DNA from: an uncultured Corynebacterium sp.
GTDB lineage: Bacteria > Actinomycetota > Actinomycetes > Mycobacteriales > Mycobacteriaceae
Length of the DNA: 64,000 bases
Direction of reading: 5' to 3'
Assembly (NCBI RefSeq): GCF_946998835.1
Contig: NZ_CAMQAZ010000008.1
Location: 27,014-91,013 of the forward strand
The notes beneath the pieces were generated by a model that saw nothing but the letters and a program-made list of their open reading frames with translations, was not told the origin of the DNA and ran no database searches. Positions 1 through 9,090 of this stretch are shown here, in pieces (position 1 is the stretch's first letter; the number at the start of each line of letters is the position of its first letter). The translations under genes were made by a program, and so were the position numbers.

Positions 1-806
1 TGCTCGGCCGAACCATGGGTCCAGGAATCCGGCTGGACCCCGCCGCCGGAATGTTGCTGGATGGTGTCATCACCAATGGCCTTCGTAGTTTTCAGGGCAT
101 CGGCGACCTGTTCGTCGGAAAGCGGCTCGAGGATGGCGTCCGGCCCCTTGTCTGCGTAGTAAGCCCAGATACCCGCGTAGCAGTCGGCCTGCAGCTCAAT
201 CTTCACGGCATCGGATTCGGGGCCCGGCTCGTTATAGTTACTGCGGCCGAGCGTGCCCTCCAACTTTTGGATATGGTGGCCGAATTCGTGCGCCACGACA
301 TACTCCTGTGCCAGCGGACCGTTGCCTCCGCCCATACGCTCCAGCGTGCTAAAGAACTCTGTGTCGAAGTACGCCGTTTGGTCGGCGGGGCAGTAGAAGG
401 GGCCGGTAGACGATGATGCCGCACCACACCCCGAACGAGTAGATCCTTCAAAGAGAACTAGCCCCGGGTTCGTGTACTTGATGCCCGCCTGTGCGGGAAG
501 CTGCTCCTCCCAAACTCGGTCGACGGAAATACCGGTGAATTCCATACGGCAGTCGATACGATTGTTGGCATCCTCGCCTGTCTTACAGGGATCTTCACCA
601 GGGGATTGCTGCGCTGTCTGGGAAGACTGGTTGCCCTGTGTGCCAGTCAACTGGTCGAGCTGCCCCGGATCGCCGCCGAGAAGTAAATACAAGCCAATGA
701 GTACAAGGCCGCCGATACCACCGCCACCTATAGCAACAGCACGGCCACCGCCCGAGCGTCGTTCGGCCCGTGCCGAGCTCTTTTGGAAATCATTCCGGAA
801 GGTCAT
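1..806 (-). CDS. Neutral zinc metallopeptidase, YpfJ family (C-terminus outside window)
   Basis: The reading frame starts at an ATG (complement of 804-806) and stays open to the window edge, giving at least 268 residues. A basic N-terminus with a Gly/Arg-rich stretch is followed by one membrane helix at about residues 24-45, then a Gln/Ser/Thr-rich linker and an external domain. The zinc protease motif HEFGHH lies at residues 173-178, and a downstream segment ELQADCYAGIWA probably supplies the third metal ligand. This layout fits the YpfJ/neutral zinc metallopeptidase family (Pfam Zn_peptidase type), anchored with the catalytic domain outside the membrane. Its substrate is unknown. It is divergent from aspS, with 173 bp between the two starts. 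The last residues of the catalytic domain are not in the window. Confidence 0.85.
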   Translation of the reverse strand, partial: MTFRNDFQKSSARAERRSGGGRAVAIGGGGIGGLVLIGLYLLLGGDPGQLDQLTGTQGNQSSQTAQQSPGEDPCKTGEDANNRIDCRMEFTGISVDRVWEEQLPAQAGIKYTNPGLVLFEGSTRSGCGAASSSTGPFYCPADQTAYFDTEFFSTLERMGGGNGPLAQEYVVAHEFGHHIQKLEGTLGRSNYNEPGPESDAVKIELQADCYAGIWAYYADKGPDAILEPLSDEQVADALKTTKAIGDDTIQQHSGGGVQPDSWTHGSAE

Positions 807-979
807 AGGACTAAGACTATGGCATAAGCTACAAAAAGCGGATTATTGAAGGCCGGCAGAAACCAATTAAAGCGGGGTCTTCTTCTCACGTTTATGGCTT
901 CAAGGTAGACTACACGGACGAAACCGCTCTCTTGAAGCGTTAATCCCAATAGCACCAATTTTGGAAGGACCAATTCGCA

Positions 980-2809
980 GTGCTTCGTACGCATCTTGCC
1001 GGAGACCTCCGCGCTGACCTCGCCGGCAGCACAGTAACCCTGACCGGTTGGGTTGGACGCCGCCGCGACCATGGTGGCGTGATTTTCATTGACATGCGTG
1101 ACCGCTCTGGTTACGCCCAGGTTGTGTTCCGCAATAGCGAAGTTGCTGAGCGCGCACACCACCTGCGCAGCGAGTACTGCATTCAGGTCACCGGTGTCGT
1201 GGAGAAGCGCCCGGAGGGTTCCGAGAACCCGAACCTGGCTTCTGGTGAGATTGAGGTCAACGTCACGGAGCTGACCATCCTCAACGAGTCGGCAGCGCTG
1301 CCGTTCCAGCTCGAGGATGTCGGAACTTCCGGCACGGTTGGCGAAGAAGCACGTCTGAAGTACCGCTACCTGGACCTGCGTCGCGAAGGCCCGGCCAAGA
1401 TTATGCGTCTGCGTGCCGCTGTCAACCGCGCGGCACGTAAGGTGCTGGACAGCCACGACTTCACTGAGATTGAAACCCCGACGCTGACTCGTTCCACCCC
1501 GGAGGGTGCTCGTGACTTCGTGGTGCCAGCTCGTCTGAAGCCGGGTACCTTCTACGCTCTGCCGCAGTCCCCGCAGCTATTCAAGCAGTTGCTGATGGTC
1601 GCGGGCATGGAACGCTACTACCAGATTGCTCGTTGCTACCGCGATGAGGACTTCCGTGCTGACCGCCAGCCGGAGTTCACTCAGCTCGACGTCGAGATGA
1701 GCTTTGCAGAGCAGGACGATGTCATTGCACTGGCGGAAGAAATCCTGGTCGCTATCTTTGCAGAGGCCGGTGTTACCGTTCAGACGCCGATTCCGCGCAT
1801 GACCTTCAAGGAGGCCATGGAGAAGTACGGATCGGATAAGCCGGATTTGCGCTTCGACATCCCGCTGGTGGAGTGCACCGAGTTCTTTAAGGACACCACT
1901 TTCCGGGTCTTCCAGAACGACTACGTCGGCGCAGTTGTGATGGACGGTGGCGCATCGCAGCCTCGTCGTCAGCTGGATGCGTGGCAGGATTGGGCCCGCC
2001 AGCGCGGTGCCAAGGGCCTGGCTTACATCCTCGTCGGCGAAGATGGCTCCCTGGGCGGTCCGGTTGCCAAGAACATCACTGACGCAGAGCGCGAAGGTAT
2101 TGCGGAACACGTCGGTGCCAAGCCGGGCGACTGCATCTTCTTCGCAGCAGGTGACGCAAAGAGCTCCCGCGCGCTGCTCGGTGCCGCTCGTGGTGAGATT
2201 GCCAAGAAGCTCGGCCTGATTAAGGACGGCGACTGGGCATTCACCTGGGTCGTCGATGCACCACTGTTCGAGCCGGCTGCGGATGCCACCGCTTCCGGCG
2301 ATGTGGCTTTGGGCCACTCCCAGTGGACCGCCGTCCACCACGCCTTCACCTCACCGAAGCCGGAGCACATGGATACCTTCGACAAGGATCCGGGTAACGC
2401 ACTGGCATACGCCTACGACATTGTCTGCAACGGCAACGAAATTGGCGGCGGCTCCATTCGTATCCACCGTCCGGATGTTCAGAAGCGGGTCTTCGACGTC
2501 ATGGGCATCGGTGAGGAAGAGGCACAGGAGCAGTTCGGCTTCCTGCTGGATGCCTTCCAGTACGGTGCCCCGCCGCACGGTGGTATCGCATTCGGTTGGG
2601 ACCGTATCGTGTCCCTGCTGGCCGGCGTTGACTCCATTCGCGAAGTTATTGCCTTCCCGAAGTCCGGTGGCGGTGTCGACCCGTTGACCGACGCTCCTAC
2701 TCCGATTACCGCCCAACAGCGCAAGGAGACCGGCATCGATTTCAAGCCGAAGCAGAAGCAGAAGGCCGATAACAGCAAGGCAGCGGCAGGCGCCGGCGAG
2801 GACAAGTAA
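980..2809 (+). CDS. aspS: Aspartyl-tRNA synthetase
   Basis: 609 residues from a GTG start preceded by GGAAGGAC. This class II synthetase charges tRNA-Asp with aspartate in the cytoplasm. The N-terminal anticodon-binding OB fold (about 1-110) has the family signature GWVGRRRDHGG. Class II motif 2 is visible near residues 212-236 (RYYQIARCYRDEDFRADRQ) and motif 3 near 535-543 (GIAFGWDRI). Between them is the insertion domain typical of bacterial AspRS, so this is not AsnRS. Many actinobacteria lack AsnRS and use a non-discriminating AspRS plus GatCAB; whether that holds here cannot be read from this gene alone. A weak promoter candidate (TTCTCA at 883, TAGACT at 906, 17-bp spacer) lies upstream. 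Confidence 0.97.
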   Translation: MLRTHLAGDLRADLAGSTVTLTGWVGRRRDHGGVIFIDMRDRSGYAQVVFRNSEVAERAHHLRSEYCIQVTGVVEKRPEGSENPNLASGEIEVNVTELTILNESAALPFQLEDVGTSGTVGEEARLKYRYLDLRREGPAKIMRLRAAVNRAARKVLDSHDFTEIETPTLTRSTPEGARDFVVPARLKPGTFYALPQSPQLFKQLLMVAGMERYYQIARCYRDEDFRADRQPEFTQLDVEMSFAEQDDVIALAEEILVAIFAEAGVTVQTPIPRMTFKEAMEKYGSDKPDLRFDIPLVECTEFFKDTTFRVFQNDYVGAVVMDGGASQPRRQLDAWQDWARQRGAKGLAYILVGEDGSLGGPVAKNITDAEREGIAEHVGAKPGDCIFFAAGDAKSSRALLGAARGEIAKKLGLIKDGDWAFTWVVDAPLFEPAADATASGDVALGHSQWTAVHHAFTSPKPEHMDTFDKDPGNALAYAYDIVCNGNEIGGGSIRIHRPDVQKRVFDVMGIGEEEAQEQFGFLLDAFQYGAPPHGGIAFGWDRIVSLLAGVDSIREVIAFPKSGGGVDPLTDAPTPITAQQRKETGIDFKPKQKQKADNSKAAAGAGEDK

Positions 2810-2846
2810 ACGCTTGACTGTAACTGGCTCATTGAAAGGGCATTCA

Positions 2847-4028
2847 ATGGAGTACTCGGACGACGCTGCAGCAGAAGTTGACAGCGTAGTAAAAGACGCG
2901 GAGGCACTGCTTTCCGCCCGGTTCGGCGGCACCCCGATGTTGTCGGATCCAGAAGTACTCTCGGGTCAGTCCAACGCACTTGTTGTCCGCGTCCGGGTCG
3001 CGTCGAACCCGTTTATGCAGGAACGCACGGTCGTCGTAAAGCAAATTCCCGTAACTACAGACGATGTCGATCCTGCTGTACTACGGGAAGTCGTGGCGTA
3101 CCAATTCATCAATACGCTGCCTGACGACGTCCGTCCGGGGCCTCAGCTCCTTGCTTACGATGTTTCCAAGCAACTGCTGGTTCTGAGCGATGTCGGTGTT
3201 GTGGAGACGCTTGCGGACGTTCTGATTCGCGGTGACGAAGAACGTCGTTTGCGGGCATTCCGCAGCCTCGGCGCGTCACTTGGGCGAATGCACATTCACA
3301 CGCATACTCGCGAAGATGGGTTTGAGACTCTGCGTCGCCGTCTGTGGTCGAAAAACAAGGTCGATCGCGAGGCACTAGAGGCTCGTGATCACGGCATTGT
3401 GTCGGCGATTCGCTTTGGCATGCGGGCGATTGAGGGTTCGGGGATTCCCGTTTCCGATGCCGTGCGCTCCTTCGGCGATGACGCTGCCCGCCGTATTGAA
3501 AAGGGCACGCACCGGGCATTCACACCTTTTGATCTTGCCCCGGACAATATTCTCCTGGCGGACAAGGTCCAGTTCCTCGACTACGAATGGGCTGGTTACC
3601 GCGATGTCATATTCGATGTGGCCAGTGTGGTTGCAGGCTTCCCGCTGCATGTTTTCGTCGAGAGGCCATCGGAGGAAGAGGTCGACGTCTTTGTCCGCGC
3701 GTGGATGGAGGAGATTCGCGACCACTGGTATCGCGGCGTTAATGACCGCCGGATGATGGCTTTCATCGCGGCGGCTTTGCTCGGATGGCTTTTCATCTCC
3801 GCTACGGTCTCGTTCTTCGGTTCACCGAAGGCGGCCCTGTGGGTGGGTCATGAGGGACGGACAGACCTGAACCCAGAAGTGGGAGGTTCAGCGCTGGAAA
3901 AGCGAGACATGGCCAACACTGCCCGCGCCATCGCACAGTTCGCGCATAAGTGTGAGGATGATCGCGCCGCCGAATTGGAGAAGTTCGCGCACGCAGTCAT
4001 CGAGTTCTTAGAGGAAGAGGAAGGCTAG
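2847..4028 (+). CDS. APH-fold phosphotransferase (aminoglycoside-phosphotransferase-like kinase)
   Basis: 393 residues if started at ATG 2847, which has GAAAGGG six bases upstream; an in-frame TTG at 2814 has no such site. The protein has a kinase-like N-lobe with VVVKQ around Lys65. A catalytic-loop segment FDLAPDNIL has Asp229 and Asn234 in the right spacing, and a metal-binding segment LDYEWAG contains Asp245. The His usually found two residues before the catalytic Asp (HxDxxxxN) is Pro here. This resembles the APH/choline kinase superfamily; the substrate is unknown and drug resistance should not be assumed. It lies 37 bp after aspS and 8 bp before rarA, so it is probably cotranscribed with them. 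Confidence 0.72.
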   Translation: MEYSDDAAAEVDSVVKDAEALLSARFGGTPMLSDPEVLSGQSNALVVRVRVASNPFMQERTVVVKQIPVTTDDVDPAVLREVVAYQFINTLPDDVRPGPQLLAYDVSKQLLVLSDVGVVETLADVLIRGDEERRLRAFRSLGASLGRMHIHTHTREDGFETLRRRLWSKNKVDREALEARDHGIVSAIRFGMRAIEGSGIPVSDAVRSFGDDAARRIEKGTHRAFTPFDLAPDNILLADKVQFLDYEWAGYRDVIFDVASVVAGFPLHVFVERPSEEEVDVFVRAWMEEIRDHWYRGVNDRRMMAFIAAALLGWLFISATVSFFGSPKAALWVGHEGRTDLNPEVGGSALEKRDMANTARAIAQFAHKCEDDRAAELEKFAHAVIEFLEEEEG

Positions 4029-4036
4029 GGTACACA

Positions 4037-5503
4037 GTGGCGGATCCGAACCAGCTGCCGACAGGCGATGCAGACGGCTCCGCCGATGCCATGCCAGGGC
4101 TTTTCGACGAGCCTTCGGTCGCACGCCCCACGGAGGCGAAGACGACTGGTCGAGGTGCGGGCTCAAGCAGCAGCGGTGCAAACTCTGATGCCAAAGCCTA
4201 CTTTCATCCAGGTGCGCACGCACCGTTGGCGGTACGCATGCGACCGCGCAACCTTGATGAAGTCGTCGGTCAAGACCACCTGCTAGCACCTGGAGCACCG
4301 TTGCGCCGTCTGGTTGAGGGCGGCGGTGACACCTCCGTGATTTTGTTTGGGCCTCCGGGGACGGGCAAAACCACTCTTGCCAGTTTGATTTCCGCTGCGA
4401 CCGGCCGACATTTTGAAGCGCTTTCCGCACTCAATGCTGGAGTGAAGGAAGTGCGCGCGGTTATCGACACTGCTCGTCGCACGCTCGTCAACGAAGGTAT
4501 TCAAACTGTGCTCTTCATTGACGAGGTGCACCGCTTTTCCAAAACGCAACAGGATGCCTTGCTGGGTGCCGTGGAAAACCGCATTGTCCTACTCGTTGCG
4601 GCAACCACCGAGAACCCCTCGTTCTCAGTGGTGTCCCCGCTACTCAGCCGGTCACTTCTGTTGCAATTGCAGCCACTGGATGACGATGCCGTCGGCACGC
4701 TCATTGATCGAGCGCTTACTGATGAGCGGGGGCTGGGTGGTCGCGTCAGCATGACAGACGATGCCCGAAAGCAACTTATTGCGCTGGCAGCTGGTGATGC
4801 CCGACGTTCACTTACCTATCTGGAGGCCGCCGCAGAGGCCGTGGCAGACGGCGAGCAGATTACCGCGGAATCGCTTGCCAATTCGATTAACCGGGCAGTA
4901 GTTCGCTATGACCGCGATGGGGACCAGCATTACGACGTCACCAGCGCGTTTATTAAGTCCGTGCGTGGATCTGATGTCGATGCTGCCCTGCATTACTTGG
5001 CGCGGATGATTGAAGGTGGGGAAGACCCTCGGTTTATTGCTCGCCGTATCGTCATCCTGGCCAGCGAAGACATTGGCATGGCAGACCCGACAGCCCTGCA
5101 AACTGCCGTCGCCGCGGCGCAGGCGGTTGCATTAATTGGTATGCCGGAAGCCCGCCTGACGTTGGCACAGGCAACTATTCACCTGGCCACAGCACCGAAA
5201 TCCAATTCGGTCATAAACGCGATTGATGCGGCGCTGAAGGACGTTCGTGCCGGAAAAACCGGGCCAGTTCCTCCGCATTTGCGCGACGGACATTACAGCG
5301 GGGCCAAGGACCTCGGCCACGCGGTGGACTATATCTACCCGCACAATGATCCGATAGGCGTTGTTGCTCAGCAGTATCCGCCAGATCAATTGGTGGGCAC
5401 TGATTACTTTGTCCCGTCGAACCATGGCCGAGAAAATGGGATGGCGGAGTACCTAGGACGTATTCGCCGGATTGTCAGAGGCATCCGTCGGAAGTCGAAG
5501 TAG
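4037..5503 (+). CDS. rarA: Replication-associated recombination protein A (AAA+ ATPase, MgsA/RarA)
   Basis: 488 residues from GTG, with a purine-rich AGGAAGG site overlapping the end of the preceding gene. RarA is a clamp-loader-like AAA+ ATPase acting at stalled replication forks. A Walker A motif GPPGTGKTT begins near residue 105 and a Walker B-type FIDEVHRF near 159. A sensor-like segment VAATTENPSF follows, then the C-terminal RarA tetramerisation region. The first 60 residues are low-complexity (Ser/Ala/Gly) and unlike the conserved core. Length is near the family norm. The gene is followed by a 126-bp gap before alaS. Confidence 0.95.
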   Translation: MADPNQLPTGDADGSADAMPGLFDEPSVARPTEAKTTGRGAGSSSSGANSDAKAYFHPGAHAPLAVRMRPRNLDEVVGQDHLLAPGAPLRRLVEGGGDTSVILFGPPGTGKTTLASLISAATGRHFEALSALNAGVKEVRAVIDTARRTLVNEGIQTVLFIDEVHRFSKTQQDALLGAVENRIVLLVAATTENPSFSVVSPLLSRSLLLQLQPLDDDAVGTLIDRALTDERGLGGRVSMTDDARKQLIALAAGDARRSLTYLEAAAEAVADGEQITAESLANSINRAVVRYDRDGDQHYDVTSAFIKSVRGSDVDAALHYLARMIEGGEDPRFIARRIVILASEDIGMADPTALQTAVAAAQAVALIGMPEARLTLAQATIHLATAPKSNSVINAIDAALKDVRAGKTGPVPPHLRDGHYSGAKDLGHAVDYIYPHNDPIGVVAQQYPPDQLVGTDYFVPSNHGRENGMAEYLGRIRRIVRGIRRKSK

Positions 5504-5629
5504 GCGGGCTCGACGGTTTCACGTGTCGTCGATGGGGTGGTTTTAAAGTTGCCCGAACCTAGCGGGTAGACTGCTAGTTTTGTATTAAACATCTCGGACG
5601 CTCGACGTGAAACGAGGAAGTAGAACACC

Positions 5630-8290
5630 GTGCAGACTCATGAAATTCGAAATCGCTTTATCCAGCATTTCGTGAAGGCGGGACACACCGAGGTCCCCAG
5701 TGCCTCCCTGGTTTTGGATGACCCGAACCTCCTGTTCGTCAACGCAGGCATGGTGCCGTTCAAGCCCTACTTCCTCGGCAATGAGACTCCGGAGTTCTCA
5801 ACCGCGACCTCTATCCAGAAGTGTGTGCGCACGCTGGATATTGAAGAGGTGGGTATCACCACTCGCCACAACACTTTCTTCCAGATGGCGGGTAACTTCT
5901 CGTTCGGAGATTACTTCAAGGAAGGTGCCATCACTCACGCATGGAGCCTTCTGACCGGAGCTGTTGAGGACGGCGGATTTGGCATCCCGGCTGAGAAGCT
6001 GTGGGTAACAGTCTTCCTCGATGACGACGAAGCCCACGACATCTGGCACAAAAAGGTCGGTGTGCCAGAAGAGCGTATTCAGCGCCGAGGTATGGCGGAC
6101 AACTACTGGTCCATGGGCGTTCCAGGCCCGTGCGGTCCCTGCTCGGAAATCTTCTACGACCGTGGCCCAGAGTACGGTGCCGATGGTGGCCCAGAGGCTG
6201 ACGAGGATCGTTACATCGAGATTTGGAACCTCGTGTTCATGCAGAACGAGCGTGGCGAGGGCACGGGCAAGGACGCTTTCGAGATTCTCGGCCCACTGCC
6301 GAAAAAGAACATCGATACCGGCATGGGCATCGAGCGCGTTGCGTTCCTGCTGCAGGGTGTCGACAACGTTTACGAAACTGACCTACTGCGTCCGGTTATC
6401 GACGAGGCCGAGAAGCTCACCGGCTCGAAATACAGCTCGAATCATCAGGACGATATCCGCTTCCGCGTCATCGCTGATCACAGCCGCACTGGCTTGATGC
6501 TGATGCTCGACGGTGTCACCCCGTCGAACTCCGATCGTGGCTATATTCTGCGTCGCCTGCTGCGTCGTATCATCCGCTCTGCGCGCCTTCTTGGGGCTAA
6601 CGGTCCGGTATTGGAAAAGCTGATTGGTGTCGCTGCCGAGACCATGACTCCGTCCTACCCGGAGATTGCCGAGAGCTGGAACCGCATTCGCCGCGTAGCT
6701 GTCGCCGAAGAGAAGACCTTCACCAAGACCCTGTCGGCCGGTGAAGAGCTGTTTGAGCGCGCTGCCTCCAAGGCCAAGGCGGAGGGCAAGACTGTCCTGT
6801 CCGGTCACGATGCCTTCACCTTGCATGACACGCATGGTTTCCCAATCGATCTGACCATCGAAATGGCCGAAGAAGCTGGCCTGACCATCGACCGCGATGA
6901 ATTCGACCGCGAGATGGCAGAGCAAAAGGCCCGTGCAAAGGCCGACAGCCAGGCCAAGAAGCAGTCGCACACTGACCTGCACGTCTACCGCGAGTTCATC
7001 GACGAGCACCCGACGTCTTTCACCGGCTACGATCGGCTTGCCGACGAGTCCACGATTCTCGGTATCATCGCCGATGGTCAGAAGCAGGCTTTTGCCGCTG
7101 AGGGCGACGAGATTGAGGTCATTCTCGACCGCACGCCACTTTACGCCGAGGCCGGAGGCCAGCTGGCTGATCGCGGTCGCATCGTGACTGATTCCGGCGC
7201 CGTGGTTCACATTAACGATGTCCAGAAGGTGGGCAAGAAGCTGTGGCTGCACAAGGGCATCGTCACTGCCGGTGAATTCACCCCGGGTGTTTCCGCTGAA
7301 GCATTGGTTGATGAACAGTGGCGACACGGTGCTCGCCAGGCACACACTGCAACTCACCTGATTCACGGTGCTCTGCGCCAGGTCTTGGGCGATACTGCAA
7401 CCCAGGCTGGTTCTATGAATAAGCCGGGCTACCTCCGTTTCGACTTCAAGTACGGCGAGCAGCTCACTGCGGAGCAGCTCCGCGAGATTGAGCAGATTAC
7501 CAACGAGGCTATTGATAACGACTGGGCTGTCAATACCGCCGAGATGCCGCTGGAAGAAGCAAAGGCCTCCGGAGCGATGGCACTGTTCAACGAGAACTAT
7601 GGTGACATTGTCCGCGTCGTGGAGATTGGTGGACCGTTCTCCATTGAGCTCTGTGGCGGTACCCACGTCTCGCACTCATCGCAGATTGGCCCGGTAGCGG
7701 TATTGGGTGAGTCCTCGGTCGGCTCCGGCGTACGTCGTATTGAGGCTTACTCGGGTATTGATTCCTTCCGGTACCTATCCACTGAGCGTCTCCTGGCGGA
7801 GCGGTTGGCCACTGAATTCAAGGCTCCGTCTGCCGAGCTGCCAGATCGCATCGCGGCACTAGCTGAGAAGCTAAAGGCTGCGGAGAAGCAGCTCGCTGAT
7901 TTCAAGGCGGGGCAACTGCTGGCTAATGCGGCTTCCCACCTCGAGTCCGCTCGGACTGTCGGTGATGTCACATACCTCGGGCTCCAGCTGCCTGAAGGCA
8001 CCGAGATGAAGGACATCCGTTCGCTTGCAAACGACCTGTCGAAGCGTCTTGCAGATCGTCCGAGCGTCATTGCTCTGATCTCCAGCGCAGGAGGCAAGGT
8101 CCCGTTCGTAGTCGCTGTTTCCGACGAAGCTGTCGATCGCGGTATCAAGGCGGGTGACCTGGTTAAGCTGATGGGCGCCAAGGTCGGCGGCAAGGGCGGC
8201 GGTAAGCCGGCAATGGCACAGGGCTCCGGTTCTGATGCCGCAGGTATTGATGCCGCGTTGGCTGCGGTCGAGGCCGAGCTGTCTAAGTAG
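5630..8290 (+). CDS. alaS: Alanyl-tRNA synthetase
   Basis: 886 residues, GTG start with GAGGAAG nine bases upstream. It charges tRNA-Ala and carries its own editing domain. The N-terminal class II core shows LFVNAGMVPFKPYFLG, TRHNTFFQMAGNFSFGDYF and GVPGPCGPCSEIFYDRG. The editing-domain zinc motifs are visible as HTATH near residue 572 and CGGTHVSH near 675. A C-terminal coiled coil with the DHHA1-type domain follows; its Gly-rich end (GGKGGGKPAMAQGSG) is the conserved C-Ala loop. The gene is full length. rarA lies upstream and ruvX begins 37 bp downstream, as is usual for actinobacteria. Confidence 0.98.
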   Translation: MQTHEIRNRFIQHFVKAGHTEVPSASLVLDDPNLLFVNAGMVPFKPYFLGNETPEFSTATSIQKCVRTLDIEEVGITTRHNTFFQMAGNFSFGDYFKEGAITHAWSLLTGAVEDGGFGIPAEKLWVTVFLDDDEAHDIWHKKVGVPEERIQRRGMADNYWSMGVPGPCGPCSEIFYDRGPEYGADGGPEADEDRYIEIWNLVFMQNERGEGTGKDAFEILGPLPKKNIDTGMGIERVAFLLQGVDNVYETDLLRPVIDEAEKLTGSKYSSNHQDDIRFRVIADHSRTGLMLMLDGVTPSNSDRGYILRRLLRRIIRSARLLGANGPVLEKLIGVAAETMTPSYPEIAESWNRIRRVAVAEEKTFTKTLSAGEELFERAASKAKAEGKTVLSGHDAFTLHDTHGFPIDLTIEMAEEAGLTIDRDEFDREMAEQKARAKADSQAKKQSHTDLHVYREFIDEHPTSFTGYDRLADESTILGIIADGQKQAFAAEGDEIEVILDRTPLYAEAGGQLADRGRIVTDSGAVVHINDVQKVGKKLWLHKGIVTAGEFTPGVSAEALVDEQWRHGARQAHTATHLIHGALRQVLGDTATQAGSMNKPGYLRFDFKYGEQLTAEQLREIEQITNEAIDNDWAVNTAEMPLEEAKASGAMALFNENYGDIVRVVEIGGPFSIELCGGTHVSHSSQIGPVAVLGESSVGSGVRRIEAYSGIDSFRYLSTERLLAERLATEFKAPSAELPDRIAALAEKLKAAEKQLADFKAGQLLANAASHLESARTVGDVTYLGLQLPEGTEMKDIRSLANDLSKRLADRPSVIALISSAGGKVPFVVAVSDEAVDRGIKAGDLVKLMGAKVGGKGGGKPAMAQGSGSDAAGIDAALAAVEAELSK

Positions 8291-8327
8291 CTGAAAAGTG
8301 GCTGTCCTATCGGGAGAACGATAAAAC

Positions 8328-8831
8328 ATGGCTAAGCCCCGTATTGATGTCCCCGGACAGGATGATCCCGGACGGGGGCGACGGCTTGGAATCGACGTTG
8401 GCGATGTCCGCGTTGGGGTAGCGGTCTCTGACCCTGACTGTATTCTCGCGACACCGGTTGAGACGGTGGCGCGAGCAACCGGCCGCAAGGATCCGGACGG
8501 CCCTGACATCGATCGACTCGTAGAGTTGGCCACTGAGTTGGAGGTCGTAGAAATTGTCGTCGGCATGCCGCTGATGCTTGACGGCTCGTTCGGTACGTCT
8601 GCACGTAAGGCCACTGACGTGGGGTTTCGATTGAAGCGTCGGCTTGGTGACCGCGTCGCCGTGCACTATGCAGATGAGCGTATGACGACAGTGATGGCAC
8701 AGTCGCGGCTGCATGCAGCTGGCATTGACGTCAAGTCGGGGCGTCAGATCATCGACCAGGCCGCTGCAGTAGAAATTCTGCAGTCCTGGTTGGATCAGCG
8801 TTCGAAGTTATTGGCCGATAATACCGACTAG
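8328..8831 (+). CDS. ruvX: Putative Holliday junction resolvase / pre-16S rRNA nuclease
   Basis: 167 residues, ATG at 8328 with CGGGAGA upstream. This is a YqgF/RuvX RNase H-fold nuclease. The first metal-binding strand is GIDVGDVRVGVAVSDP near residues 19-34, and VVGMPLMLDGS and YADERMTT carry the other acidic positions. In E. coli the homologue trims the 5' end of 16S rRNA; a role in recombination is also proposed. alaS-ruvX-mltG is a widely conserved neighbourhood. Confidence 0.93.
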   Translation: MAKPRIDVPGQDDPGRGRRLGIDVGDVRVGVAVSDPDCILATPVETVARATGRKDPDGPDIDRLVELATELEVVEIVVGMPLMLDGSFGTSARKATDVGFRLKRRLGDRVAVHYADERMTTVMAQSRLHAAGIDVKSGRQIIDQAAAVEILQSWLDQRSKLLADNTD

Positions 8832-9090
8832 GGGGCACACAAAAGTTACCAAAAGGTGACAATTCCCCCTGCTTTGCGCAATTATTAAGTGTGTAATGCC
8901 TAAGCACGCCGGGTCGTGCCCGGAATTATGAAGAACTTAAAATGGTGAATCACATCTGGATTGCAGCGCGGCTTTACGACGGAATCGTATAAGCCTTGTT
9001 GCGCCAGTTGTCGTTTGATGCGTGTCGTACCTAGTTTTTTCGACTCGAACTGATACCGATGAAAGTGATTCACGTTCGAGGAGATTATTG
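8832..9090. other. Intergenic region between ruvX and mltG
   Basis: About 260 bases without a supported gene. The region is AT-richer than its surroundings. I see no clear intrinsic terminator. In-frame codons extend mltG upstream to 9022, but the good ribosome binding site sits at 9078-9083, so this stretch is read as untranslated. It may hold a promoter for mltG and aroE; I cannot define one. Confidence 0.5.

Noticed and set aside
15..849. Plus-strand frames at 15-416 and 472-849
   Set aside because: They are antisense to a metallopeptidase with an intact HEFGHH motif whose frame is open to the window edge.
2847..4028. Aminoglycoside resistance gene
   Set aside because: APH-like fold only; the catalytic His is missing and the context is housekeeping.
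6383..7675. 430-codon antisense frame over alaS
   Set aside because: Same reason; alaS is complete and conserved on the other strand.
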